DNA of 64,000 bases from Shinella sp. SUS2. GTDB taxonomy: Bacteria; Pseudomonadota; Alphaproteobacteria; Rhizobiales; Rhizobiaceae. The position numbers and the translations under genes were made by a program. Under the pieces are notes generated by a model. It worked only from the letters and a program-made list of their open reading frames with translations. It was not told where the DNA came from and did not search any database. How positions within the stretch are numbered: the first letter of the stretch is position 1; each line of letters begins with the position of its first letter. This document shows positions 45,192 to 54,114 of the stretch, piece after piece. The stretch covers positions 1 through 64,000 of the forward strand of contig NZ_KQ410732.1 in the NCBI RefSeq assembly GCF_001262505.1. Reading direction: 5' to 3'.

Positions 45192-46216
45192 AGACCTTTT
45201 TTGCGGAAGAACAGAAACGCCACGATCCGAGCTTCTTCCTCTCCAGCGGCGCGCCGCAGCCGAACCCGGAGCAACCGGAACGCGTCGAGCGCCTGCTCGC
45301 CGGCGCGCGGGCGGCAGGCACGGAGATCGTGCGGCCTGGGGATCATGGCCTCGCACCCGTTTCTGCTGTGCACACGCCGGAATATATCGACTTCCTGAGC
45401 CGCATCTACGAGCGCTGGCAGCGGATCGAGGGGGCTTCCGCGGAGGTCATCCCCAACATTCACCCGATCGCCCGCACGGGCAGCTATCCCGCCTCAGCGG
45501 TCGGGCAGGCCGGCTATCACATGGCCGATACGTCCTGCCCGATCTCCGAACACACCTTCGAGAGTGCGCGCTGGAGTGCGTCTACGGCCGTTTCCGCCGC
45601 CGAAGCGGTGATGGCCGGCGAGAGATGGTCCTACGCCCTCTGCCGCCCGCCGGGCCACCACGCCTTCCGGGATGTCGCCGGCGGATTCTGTTTCTTCAAC
45701 AATTCCGGCATCGCCGCGCAGCACCTGCTGCGGCAAGCTAAACGCGTCGCCATCCTCGACGTGGACCTGCACCACGGCAACGGCACGCAGGGCATGTTCT
45801 ACGAGCGCGCCGACGTGCTGACGGTCTCGATCCACGCCGATCCGGTGCGTTTCTACCCCTTCTTCTGGGGGCATGCCGACGAGCGGGGCGAAGGGCTAGG
45901 TCTCGGCTACAATTTCAACCTGCCGCTGCCGCGCAAGTCCGGCGACGACGTCTATCTGGAGGCGCTGGCCGCCGCCATCCGCCGCATCGGGGCCTTCGCG
46001 CCGGATGCGCTTGTCGTGGCGCTCGGTCTCGATGCCTTCGAAAAGGATCCGTTCGGTGGCCTCTCGGTCTCGACGCCGGGCTTTGCGCGCATCGCGGAGG
46101 CAATCGGGGCGCTGCATCTGCCGACCGTCGTCGTACAGGAGGGCGGCTATCTCTGCGACGCCCTTGGCGACAACCTGACGGCCTTTCTCACCGGTTTGGG
46201 TACGAAGAACGGTTAG
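45188..46216 (+). CDS. Histone deacetylase-fold amidohydrolase (acetylpolyamine amidohydrolase-like)
   Basis: A 342-residue zinc amidohydrolase. The catalytic His pair is in CRPPGHHA (about residue 157), the zinc ligands in DVDLHHGNGTQ and in LGLDAFEKDP, where the second Asp replaces the usual position in GFDAH. Bacterial members remove acetyl groups from polyamines or acetylated amino acids. Deacetylating 4-acetamidobutyrate to 4-aminobutyrate would complete the proposed pathway. Its stop shares four bases (TTAG) with that of the convergent LysR gene. Confidence 0.92.
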   Translation: MKTFFAEEQKRHDPSFFLSSGAPQPNPEQPERVERLLAGARAAGTEIVRPGDHGLAPVSAVHTPEYIDFLSRIYERWQRIEGASAEVIPNIHPIARTGSYPASAVGQAGYHMADTSCPISEHTFESARWSASTAVSAAEAVMAGERWSYALCRPPGHHAFRDVAGGFCFFNNSGIAAQHLLRQAKRVAILDVDLHHGNGTQGMFYERADVLTVSIHADPVRFYPFFWGHADERGEGLGLGYNFNLPLPRKSGDDVYLEALAAAIRRIGAFAPDALVVALGLDAFEKDPFGGLSVSTPGFARIAEAIGALHLPTVVVQEGGYLCDALGDNLTAFLTGLGTKNG

Positions 46217-47169
46217 GCGGGATAGGTTCGTTGCGCGAAGGGTATCGTGGCGATCGCCTGGCGCAGTTCGGCAAGCAGGATCGTCTCGGCCCGGCTGCGG
46301 CGGGCCGCGCCGTCATAGACGAGGTGAACGTCGATGACTGGCGGGTCCTGATAGGGCGGCAGGCGCCAGAGGCGGCCGACGCGCACATCTTCCTCCACCA
46401 CATGGATCGGCAGAGGACCGAAGCCGAATCCGGCGATGATGAGCCGCTTGACCTCTTCCAGATGCGAGGAGGTGCCGACGGTCTGGCCCTCGAACCCTTC
46501 CTGCTGGCGCAGGAGCGCGACGGGCCAGAGCGCGCCGGACATCTGGTCCGTCTTGAAGGAGACGTAGGGCTCCTGGCGCAGCGCCTGCAACGGCAGGTTC
46601 TTGACGCCGAACAGCGGATGCCGCGCGCCGCAGAAATAACCGAAACTCTCCCGGTAGAGCACGTCATATTCGAGTTTCGGATGCCGCTCCTGCATCAGGC
46701 AGATGCCGAAGCCGGCGTCCCGGTTGAGCACCGCCGTCGTCACTTCCTGGCTGGAGGCGACGGAGAGCGACAGCGTGACCTGGGGAAATGTGGTGTGAAA
46801 ACCGGCCAGCACCTCGTCGAGGAATGGGCAGACGACATGGCTCGCCAGCGCGATCTCGATATGACCGGTCAGGTCGCCGGGCTGCTCCTCCATGTGCTGC
46901 GGCAGGCCGGAGACGATCTCGAACAGAGCGATGCATTCGCTGAACAGCCGCTGTCCGGCGGGCGTGACGGCGAAGTGCGAAGCGTTCCGCTCCACCAGCC
47001 GGCAGCCCATATGGGTTTCCAGCCGCTTGAGCGCGTTGCTGACGGTCGGCTGCTTGAGGGAGAGTTTTTCGCCCGCCGCGGTCAGGCCGCGTTCCTGCAC
47101 GATGACCATGAAGGTCCTGAGCAGGTTCCAGTCGATTTCCCAGACGAAACGCCGTCTTTGCCGCGCCAT
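46213..47169 (-). CDS. LysR family transcriptional regulator
   Basis: A 318-residue LysR protein with an N-terminal winged helix (residues about 10-70; LTAAGEKLSLKQPTVSNALK) and an effector-binding domain. It is convergent with the amidohydrolase gene and divergent from the thioesterase at 47258, so it probably regulates this cluster. The ATG at 47169 has AGGGA six bases upstream; the ATG at 47175 has no room for one. Confidence 0.9.
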   Translation of the reverse strand: MARQRRRFVWEIDWNLLRTFMVIVQERGLTAAGEKLSLKQPTVSNALKRLETHMGCRLVERNASHFAVTPAGQRLFSECIALFEIVSGLPQHMEEQPGDLTGHIEIALASHVVCPFLDEVLAGFHTTFPQVTLSLSVASSQEVTTAVLNRDAGFGICLMQERHPKLEYDVLYRESFGYFCGARHPLFGVKNLPLQALRQEPYVSFKTDQMSGALWPVALLRQQEGFEGQTVGTSSHLEEVKRLIIAGFGFGPLPIHVVEEDVRVGRLWRLPPYQDPPVIDVHLVYDGAARRSRAETILLAELRQAIATIPFAQRTYPA

Positions 47170-47257
47170 GTGCATTCCCTGAAATTATGCTTCGGGGCGC
47201 GACTATTGCATGTGCCCATCGGGCGTCAAAGGTTTCAACGGACAAAGGAGATCCGCC

Positions 47258-47695
47258 GTGCCGCTTCTCACCTATCAGGGTGTCGTCTATCCCGCGCAAT
47301 GCGATGCGATGGGGCACATGAACGTGCAATATTATATCGCCGCCTTCGACCAGGCGTTCTGGCATCTGATCGCCGCGGCCGGCTACTCGGCAACCTGGAT
47401 CGCCGAGCGGCAGGAGGGCTGGGCGGACCGCCGCTACGAGATCGATTTCCGGCGGGAGCTGCCGGTCGGCAGCCTGTTCGAAATCCGCAGCGCCGTCGTC
47501 AAGGTCGGGCGCACCTCGCTCACCACCCGTCATAGGCTGCTGGACAAGGCGGACGGCCACCTTTGCGCCGAATTGCTGGCCGTCTCCGTCTATTTCGACC
47601 TTGCGCGCCGGGAATCGCGCATCCTGCCGGAAACCATCGTGAGCGGCGTCCGCGGTCTTTTGGAGACGGACATGGATAGCACAGACGCCCTATGA
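47258..47695 (+). CDS. Hotdog-fold acyl-CoA thioesterase (4HBT type)
   Basis: A 145-residue thioesterase. The catalytic region is QCDAMGHMNVQYY (about residues 13-25), the 4-hydroxybenzoyl-CoA thioesterase pattern. The family includes betainyl-CoA thioesterase, the partner of BKACE in carnitine breakdown. Here it could hydrolyse the CoA ester released by the BKACE at 43758. The GTG start has AAAGGAG seven bases upstream; a hairpin follows the stop. Confidence 0.88.
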   Translation: MPLLTYQGVVYPAQCDAMGHMNVQYYIAAFDQAFWHLIAAAGYSATWIAERQEGWADRRYEIDFRRELPVGSLFEIRSAVVKVGRTSLTTRHRLLDKADGHLCAELLAVSVYFDLARRESRILPETIVSGVRGLLETDMDSTDAL

Positions 47696-47715
47696 CGGCC
47701 TTGATGGAAGGCCGT
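47695..47715. terminator. Bidirectional terminator hairpin between convergent genes
   Basis: ACGGCCTT (47695-47702) and AAGGCCGT (47708-47715) pair perfectly with a 5-base loop between the ends of the thioesterase and threonine dehydratase-like genes. The T tract is short on both sides. Confidence 0.6.
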
Positions 47716-47719
47716 GTCT

Positions 47720-48694
47720 TCAGCCGAAGCGCTGGAGCGCTGCGGTGAACAGATCCGTATCGACATTGCCGCCGGAGGTAACGGCAATCACGGTATCGCC
47801 CTTGACCGCAGCACCGTGGAAGAGCGCCGCCGCAAGGGCGACGGCCCCGCCGGGCTCCACGATGATCTTCAGCCGTTTGAAGGCGAGTGCCATCGCGCGA
47901 AGGACCTCCTCTTCCGTCACGGCAATGCCGGCCCCGGCGAGACGCTTCAGAATGGGGAAGGTGATCCTGCCGGGCTCCGGGGTGACGATCGCATCGCAGA
48001 TCGAGCCCGACAGCGTGGCGTTCCGCACGACCTCTCCGGCCGCCAGCGAGCGTGCGGTGTCATCGAAATTCTCCGGTTCGCAGGTACGCACGGTAAAGCC
48101 CGGCGCGGTGGCCTCGAGCGCGAGGGCGATGCCTGAACTCAACCCGCCGCCGCCGCAGGGCACCAGCACATCGGCTGCCGTTATACCTTCCTCTTCCGCC
48201 TGTTCCGCGATTTCCAGGCCCGTCGTGCCCTGGCCGGCAATGACCAGCGGCTCGTCGAAGGGCCGGATCAGCGTCAGGCCGCGCTCCGCGGAAAGCCGCG
48301 CACCGATGGCGTCCCGGTCTTCCCTGTCGCGGTCGTAGAGAACGACCTCTGCCCCGAAGGCGCGGGTGTTGTCGATCTTCAGCCTCGGGGCATCCGAGGG
48401 CATGATGATGACGGACGGAACGCCGTGCCGCGTGGCGGCGAGAGCGACGCCCTGGGCATGATTTCCCGACGAGAAGGCGATCACCCCGCGCTTGCGCACG
48501 TCCGGCTCCAGCCCCGAAAGGGCGGACCAGCCGCCGCGAAACTTGAAGGAGCCGGTGTGCTGCAGGCATTCCGCCTTCACGAAGACACGTCGTCCGGCCA
48601 TCTCATCCAGGAAGGGAGAGGATAGCAGGGGCGTCCGCCGGGCATGGCCCTGCAGGCGGGATCTGGCGGCGACGATCATTTCGATGGATGTCAT
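47720..48694 (-). CDS. Threonine/serine dehydratase-like PLP enzyme
   Basis: A 324-residue fold-II PLP enzyme. The PLP lysine is in TGSFKFRGG (about residue 52), with SSGNHAQGVALAA, the phosphate-binding GGGGLSSG, and terminal VTSGGNVD. It lacks a C-terminal ACT regulatory domain, so it matches the catabolic threonine dehydratase / serine racemase / hydroxyaspartate ammonia-lyase group. Convergent with the thioesterase gene; the LysR gene upstream is 108 bases away on the same strand. Confidence 0.9.
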   Translation of the reverse strand: MTSIEMIVAARSRLQGHARRTPLLSSPFLDEMAGRRVFVKAECLQHTGSFKFRGGWSALSGLEPDVRKRGVIAFSSGNHAQGVALAATRHGVPSVIIMPSDAPRLKIDNTRAFGAEVVLYDRDREDRDAIGARLSAERGLTLIRPFDEPLVIAGQGTTGLEIAEQAEEEGITAADVLVPCGGGGLSSGIALALEATAPGFTVRTCEPENFDDTARSLAAGEVVRNATLSGSICDAIVTPEPGRITFPILKRLAGAGIAVTEEEVLRAMALAFKRLKIIVEPGGAVALAAALFHGAAVKGDTVIAVTSGGNVDTDLFTAALQRFG

Positions 48695-48802
48695 TGAAGC
48701 AAGCCTTCAGCTGATGCGGTGCCTGTTTCATAGAGGGCCGCCGCGGCGTTGAGAACGCTCGTTCTTGTCATGGTGACAGGACCGGCCGGCGCCCGGTTGT
48801 TT

Positions 48803-49705
48803 CTATTCGATGCCCATTGCGCGCTTGTGTTCCGCGACCTCGGCCAACAACCAGTCCTGGAAAAGGCGCGTGCCGGGTTTGTTGCCGATGCTGCGCCGTT
48901 GCTGCAGGTAGTAGCCGGCCGGATAGGCATGGCGGGCGGCGAACGGGGCGACCAGCTTGCCCTGGCGCAAGAGATCCTGCGCCATGATCGTGTCGGCGAG
49001 CGCGATGCCCGCGCCGTTCATCGCCTCGCGCATGATCAGCGTGCAGTCATGCAGCGTCGAGCCTGACGGGGGACGGGCATCGGCGATACCCTCCCGCTCC
49101 AGCCATTGCTTCCAGCGCGTGGTCTCGCATTCGTGGATCAGGTGATGGTGCACCAGATCGGCGGGTGAGCGCAGCGGGATCGGGCCTTCGAGCACGGAGG
49201 GTGCACAGACCGGCGTCAGCAGCAGCGGCACCATCATCGTCAGGGCCGGGCCGGCCTTGTAGACGAACTCGTCGACGATGGCGAAATCGACATTGGTCCG
49301 CTTGCCGGAGGTGGAGATTTCGAGATCGACGGTCGGATGCTGGCGCCGGAAGACCGGCAGGCGATCCGCCAGCCAGAGATTGAGGAAGGTCGGCTCGCAC
49401 ATCAGCTTGACGCGCCGGGCCTTGCTGCCGCGCGGCTCGTCGTAGAAGCTGACATCCTCCGTCGCTCGCCAGATCGCCTCGAAGGCCTCCGAGAGGCTGC
49501 GCGCATAGTAGGACCCGCGCATGGTCGGCGTCACCTGCCGGAAGCCGCGCTCGAAGAGGTCCTGGCCAAGGGTCTTTTCCAGCGTGCGGATGTGCCGGCT
49601 GACGGCCGAGGGCGTCAGATGCAGTTCTTCCGCTGCATCCTTGATGCTGCCGAGGCGGGCGGCGGCCTCGAATGCGCGCATGCCGTTGAGGGAGGGTAAA
49701 GCCAT
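48803..49705 (-). CDS. LysR family transcriptional regulator (GcvA type)
   Basis: A 300-residue LysR regulator. The opening ALPSLNGMRAFEAAARLGS and the recognition helix in AAEELHLTPSAVSRHI are typical of the GcvA/AmpR branch. The ATG at 49705 matches family N-termini; the frame is open to 49741. It is divergent from the aminopeptidase at 49965 and may control the peptide operon. The gap of about 260 bases must hold both promoters; no clear palindrome was found. Confidence 0.88.
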   Translation of the reverse strand: MALPSLNGMRAFEAAARLGSIKDAAEELHLTPSAVSRHIRTLEKTLGQDLFERGFRQVTPTMRGSYYARSLSEAFEAIWRATEDVSFYDEPRGSKARRVKLMCEPTFLNLWLADRLPVFRRQHPTVDLEISTSGKRTNVDFAIVDEFVYKAGPALTMMVPLLLTPVCAPSVLEGPIPLRSPADLVHHHLIHECETTRWKQWLEREGIADARPPSGSTLHDCTLIMREAMNGAGIALADTIMAQDLLRQGKLVAPFAARHAYPAGYYLQQRRSIGNKPGTRLFQDWLLAEVAEHKRAMGIE

Positions 49706-49964
49706 AAAATCAGCATGGATTATCACCTGAGTTTTTGTCAATCGATGTGGACGAAATTGACGCTTGAACCTTCACCCGTACCGATTTGAGATAGGGTCCT
49801 AAGTCGCCATGGGGAAACGGTTATTCGGCCTCTGGCACCATCTCGCCTTCAGCGGTGGTCGGCTTGTGGCGTAACCGTCATGGTTCGGGTCGGCAGCAAG
49901 CCGTTCCCGGGCAGGCGGTGTCGGCTGCGGCGATCACCGGCGCTGCAACAGGAAGTACGCCCAG

Positions 49965-51479
49965 ATGCCCCAATCGCCCGCACCGGTCTTCGAAGCGGCA
50001 GACGATATATCCGTCGAAAGCTCCGTCATCGTGATCCTGCACGCAGCCGGGCAGGCACTCGGCGCGCGTGCAGCCGTGCTGGATGCGGCCATGGGCGGCA
50101 TTCTCTCGCGGGCCTGTTCTGCTGAACCGGCGCTTTGCGAAAGCGGTGCCGTCGTCGATCTCGTTCCGCCACCCACTGTATCGACGCGGCGTGTCATCGT
50201 CCTGTCCCTCGGCAAGGCGGAGAGCCTGACGGCGCTTGCCCTTTCGGCAGCCGGCGGGAAGCTTGCCGCGCATCTGGAAGAGAAGGACGAGGCCGAGGCG
50301 ACGATCCTCCTCGACCGGATCGACGGCGCGCCGCTTTCAGCGGCGGAGATCCTGGCGCGCATCGCCCTCGGGCTGCGGCTGCGGCGCTACCGTTTCGACC
50401 TTCGCAACAGGAAGCCGGTGGCCGAGGTTGACACTGTCTGGCGGCTGCGGCTGGTCGGCGCACAGAAAGCTGCCCTGGATGCGGCGCTTGTCCGTGCCAA
50501 TGCCGTGGCTGATGGCGTCGAATATGCCCGCACGCTGGTCAATCTGCCGCCGAACCATCTGCATCCCGACAGTTTTGCCGCGCATCTGGAGCCGCTGCGC
50601 GAGGCCGGCATCGACGTCGAAGTGCTCGATGCCGCCGCGCTGAAGGAACTTGGCGCAGACGCGCTGCTTGCGGTCGGCGCGGGGTCGGTGCGGCCACCGC
50701 GGCTCGCGGTGCTGCGCTATCGCGGCGAAGGCTCGGGCGACCAGCCGCTCGCCTTCGTCGGCAAGGGCGTCTGTTTCGATTCCGGCGGGCTCTGCATCAA
50801 GGGCGGCGCGCAGATGTTCGACATGAAGGCCGACATGGCCGGGGCGGCGGCGGTCGTCGGCCTGCTCCTGTCGCTCGCCCGGCAGAAGAGCCCGGTGCAT
50901 GCCGTCGGTGTGCTCGGCATTGCCGAAAACCTCCCGTCCGGCCATTCGCTAAAGCCGCGCGAGATCATTCCCACTCTCTCCGGCCAGACTGTCGAAGTCT
51001 TCGACACGGACGCGGAGGGGCGCCTGATCCTCGCCGACTGTCTCTATTATACGGCGACGCGTTTCGAGCCCTCCGTCATCGTCGATCTCGCGACGCTGAC
51101 CTATTCGGTGATGCGCGGCCTCGGCTCGATCTTTGCCGGCCTGTTCAGCGCCGACGACACGGTTGCCGCCGAAATGATCGCTGCCGGCGAAACGGTCGGC
51201 GAGCGTTTCTGGCGCATGCCGCTCGACCGGGCCTATGACGAGGGTCTTAAATCGCCATTGGCGGACCTGCGCCATCACGCCAAGGACATGGAAGATGGCG
51301 ACGCGCCCTATGCTGCGGCTTTCCTGCGCCATTTCACCGAGGATCGCCCCTGGGTGCATCTCGACATCGCCGGCAAGGAACTGGCGGGCGAGGACCGGCC
51401 GCTCGGCCGGCAAGGGGCGACGGCCTTTGGCGTGCAGATGCTGGAAGAGTGGGTTCAGGCCAGTCGGAAAGGCGCTTGA
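49965..51479 (+). CDS. M17 family leucyl aminopeptidase-like protein
   Basis: A 504-residue metallo-aminopeptidase. N-terminal non-catalytic domain (residues about 1-170), then the catalytic domain with metal ligands in GKGVCFDSGG, IKGGAQMFDMKADM, and DTDAEGRL. The usual NTDAEGRL reads DTDAEGRL, a single change that leaves the metal-binding Asp and Glu intact. It removes N-terminal residues from peptides in the cytosol. It abuts the S33 hydrolase gene and heads the peptide operon. Confidence 0.92.
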   Translation: MPQSPAPVFEAADDISVESSVIVILHAAGQALGARAAVLDAAMGGILSRACSAEPALCESGAVVDLVPPPTVSTRRVIVLSLGKAESLTALALSAAGGKLAAHLEEKDEAEATILLDRIDGAPLSAAEILARIALGLRLRRYRFDLRNRKPVAEVDTVWRLRLVGAQKAALDAALVRANAVADGVEYARTLVNLPPNHLHPDSFAAHLEPLREAGIDVEVLDAAALKELGADALLAVGAGSVRPPRLAVLRYRGEGSGDQPLAFVGKGVCFDSGGLCIKGGAQMFDMKADMAGAAAVVGLLLSLARQKSPVHAVGVLGIAENLPSGHSLKPREIIPTLSGQTVEVFDTDAEGRLILADCLYYTATRFEPSVIVDLATLTYSVMRGLGSIFAGLFSADDTVAAEMIAAGETVGERFWRMPLDRAYDEGLKSPLADLRHHAKDMEDGDAPYAAAFLRHFTEDRPWVHLDIAGKELAGEDRPLGRQGATAFGVQMLEEWVQASRKGA

Positions 51480-52406
51480 ATGTCCGGGAAAGGAATGGGA
51501 ATGTCGGCGACGATCAACAGCACCGAGGGGCGGGCGCAGTTCAGGGGGTACGAAACCTGGTATCGCATCAGCGGTGACCTCGCTGGCGACAAGCTGCCAG
51601 TGGTGATCCTGCACGGCGGGCCGGGCGTTGCGCACAACTATGTCGACGCCTACAAGCTGCTTGCCCGTGACGGCCGGGCCGTCATCCACTACGACCAACT
51701 CGGATGCGGCAACTCCACCCTCCTGCCGGGGAAGGGCGCGGACTTCTGGACGCCGCAGCTCTTCATCGACGAACTGGAAAACCTCGTCGACCACCTCGGC
51801 ATCCGGGGTGGGTTCCATGTGCTCGGCCAGAGCTGGGGCGGCATGCTGGGCGCCGAATACGCAGTGCTGCGCCCGAAGGGACTTGCCTCGCTGACCATCG
51901 CCAATTCACCCGCCTCCATGACGCTCTGGGTCGCGGAGGCGAACCGGCTGCGCGCCGACCTGCCTGCGGACGTGCAGGACACGTTGACGCGGCACGAGGC
52001 GGCGGGCACGACGGACCATCCTGATTACCAGGCGGCAACGATGGCCTTCTACGAACGGCATGTCTGTCGCGTGGTGCCGTTCCCGCCGGAGGTGACGGCG
52101 AGCTTCGAGCAGGCCGCGCGCAACCCGACCGTCTACACGCTGATGAACGGGCCGAACGAATTCCACGTCATCGGCACGCTGAAGACCTGGAGCATCATCG
52201 ACCGCCTGCCGGCCATCGACACGCCGACGCTGATCCTCTCCGGGCGCCATGACGAAGCCACGCCTGCGACCGTGCAGCCCTTCAAGGACGGTATCAAGGG
52301 TGCGCGGTGGGAGATATTCGAGCATTCCAGCCACATGCCGCATGTCGAGGAACAGGACGACTGCATGCGGGTGGTGGGAGATTTTCTCAATCAGCATGAC
52401 AGGTAG
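51480..52406 (+). CDS. Proline iminopeptidase-family hydrolase (S33)
   Basis: A 308-residue alpha/beta hydrolase. Oxyanion motif HGGPGVAHN, nucleophile elbow GQSWGGML (about residue 118), acid in SGRHDEATPA, and catalytic His in SSHMPHVEE. Matches the proline iminopeptidase and amino acid amidase group. Translation starts directly at the preceding TGA; ATG at 51495 or 51501 (better spaced from AAAGGA) are alternatives. Works with the aminopeptidase on imported peptides. Confidence 0.92.
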   Translation: MSGKGMGMSATINSTEGRAQFRGYETWYRISGDLAGDKLPVVILHGGPGVAHNYVDAYKLLARDGRAVIHYDQLGCGNSTLLPGKGADFWTPQLFIDELENLVDHLGIRGGFHVLGQSWGGMLGAEYAVLRPKGLASLTIANSPASMTLWVAEANRLRADLPADVQDTLTRHEAAGTTDHPDYQAATMAFYERHVCRVVPFPPEVTASFEQAARNPTVYTLMNGPNEFHVIGTLKTWSIIDRLPAIDTPTLILSGRHDEATPATVQPFKDGIKGARWEIFEHSSHMPHVEEQDDCMRVVGDFLNQHDR

Positions 52407-52431
52407 AAACAGAGAGAAAAGGGGATCGAAC

Positions 52432-54093
52432 ATGAAGAAACTGCTTCTGACGGCATCGGCCGTCGCACTCATCGCCGGCGCATCGCTGGCCCCGGCCAAG
52501 GCCGAATACCTTCAGGAACACCGCGGTGGCACCATGCGGCTGCTCGCCCGCTCGGCGGCCGGTACGCTCGACCCGCACATCAACTACACCTCCCAGGGCT
52601 GGCAGATGTACCAGCCGATCTATGACGGCCTCGTCACCTTCCGCAAGGCCGAGGGCATGGACGGCTTCACCGTCGTTGCCGATCTCGCCGAGGCGCTGCC
52701 GGAGGTGAGCAACGACGGCAAGACCTTCGCCTTCAAGCTGCGCAAGGGCATCAAGTTCTCCACCGGCCAGGAAGTCGGCGTGAAGGATGTGGTCGCCTCG
52801 TTCCAGCGCATCTTCAAGGTCTCCGGCCCGACATCCGGCACCTTCTACGCAGGCATCGTCGGCGCCGACAAATGCCTTGCCGACACCAAGAGCTGCACGC
52901 TGGAAGGCGGCGTGGTGGGGGACGAAGCCGCCGGCACGATCACCATCAACCTGACGAAGCCGGACGCCGAATTCCTCTACAAGCTCGCCCTGCCGCATGC
53001 CGTGACGTTGCCGGCGGATACGCCCGCCGAGGACATGGGTTCCGTGCCGATCCCGAGCACCGGTCCCTATACGATCTCCGCCTTCGACCCCAACAAGGGC
53101 ATGACCGTCACGCGCAACCCGCACTTCAAGCAGTGGAGCGAGGACGCCCAGCCCGACGGTTATCCCGACGTGGTGCAGTACGATTTCGGCCTTTCCGAGG
53201 AGGCGGCGGTGACGGCGATCCAGAACGGCGAGGCCGACTGGATGTTCGATTCCCTGCCGAGCGACCGTCTTGCCGAAGTCGGCACCAAATATATGGAGCA
53301 GCTGCACATCGCGCCGCTTTCGGCCTGGTGGTACGCGCCGCTCAACACACGCCTTGCTCCCTTCGACAATCTGAAGGCCCGCCAGGCCGTTTCCTTCGCG
53401 ATCGACCGCAACACGTTGGTAAAACTCTTCGGCGGCAAGGTCCTCGCTTCGCCGGTCTGCCAGATCCTGCCGCCGGACTTCCCCGGCCATGTGGACTACT
53501 GCCCCTACACGAAGGATCCGGGCGCGAAGTGGTCGGCACCTGATGTCGAGAAGGCCAAGCAGCTTGTCGAGGAGTCGGGCACCAAGGGCCAGAAGGTCAC
53601 CGTCATCGTCGAGGACACGGCCGTTTCGCGCTCCATCGGCGTCTATCTGCAGAGCGTCCTGACCAGCATCGGTTACGTTGCCGACGTCAAACCGATCTCC
53701 GCCAACATCCAGTTCACCTATATCCAGAACACCAACAACAAGGTGCAGATGTCGGTGAGCCAGTGGTATAAGGACTACCCGGCGGCATCCAACTTCCTGA
53801 ACATCCTGTTCGGCTGCGCCTCCTTCCGCGAAGGCTCGGATGCCTCGATCAATATCGCGGGCTTCTGCAACAAGGATATCGATGCCAAGATGCAGAAGGC
53901 GATGGACCTCGGCGTCACCGACCAGGCGGCCGCCGATGCGCTGTGGAGCGAGATCGACAAGGAGGTCACCGACCAGGCGCCAGCCATCGGTCTCTTCACG
54001 CCGAAGCGGCTCGATTTCGTCAGCAAGCGCGTTGGTAACTTCAAGTTCAACCGCCAGTTCGACTGGATGATCACCCAGTCTTGGGTACAGTAA
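52432..54093 (+). CDS. Peptide ABC transporter substrate-binding protein
   Basis: A 553-residue receptor of the SBP_bac_5 (DppA/OppA) family. Signal peptide ends near APAKA (residue 24). Mature features include LDPHINYTSQGW and FKLRKGIKFSTGQEV, with the conserved Trp/Asp ligand region near YNxx. It is larger than amino acid receptors and binds peptides or glutathione-like compounds. First of five Dpp-type genes and directly follows the two peptidases. Confidence 0.93.
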   Translation: MKKLLLTASAVALIAGASLAPAKAEYLQEHRGGTMRLLARSAAGTLDPHINYTSQGWQMYQPIYDGLVTFRKAEGMDGFTVVADLAEALPEVSNDGKTFAFKLRKGIKFSTGQEVGVKDVVASFQRIFKVSGPTSGTFYAGIVGADKCLADTKSCTLEGGVVGDEAAGTITINLTKPDAEFLYKLALPHAVTLPADTPAEDMGSVPIPSTGPYTISAFDPNKGMTVTRNPHFKQWSEDAQPDGYPDVVQYDFGLSEEAAVTAIQNGEADWMFDSLPSDRLAEVGTKYMEQLHIAPLSAWWYAPLNTRLAPFDNLKARQAVSFAIDRNTLVKLFGGKVLASPVCQILPPDFPGHVDYCPYTKDPGAKWSAPDVEKAKQLVEESGTKGQKVTVIVEDTAVSRSIGVYLQSVLTSIGYVADVKPISANIQFTYIQNTNNKVQMSVSQWYKDYPAASNFLNILFGCASFREGSDASINIAGFCNKDIDAKMQKAMDLGVTDQAAADALWSEIDKEVTDQAPAIGLFTPKRLDFVSKRVGNFKFNRQFDWMITQSWVQ

Positions 54094-54114
54094 GACCCGG
54101 CGGAGGAAAGCTGC

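Noticed and set aside
47187..47211. ATGC and GCAT dyad between the LysR and thioesterase genes
   Set aside because: Four-base arms with a long spacer are expected by chance; kept out of the feature list.
43758..47695. Carnitine degradation, suggested by BKACE plus a betainyl-CoA-type thioesterase
   Set aside because: No L-carnitine dehydrogenase is present, and the aminotransferase, acetyltransferase and amidohydrolase have no place in that pathway.
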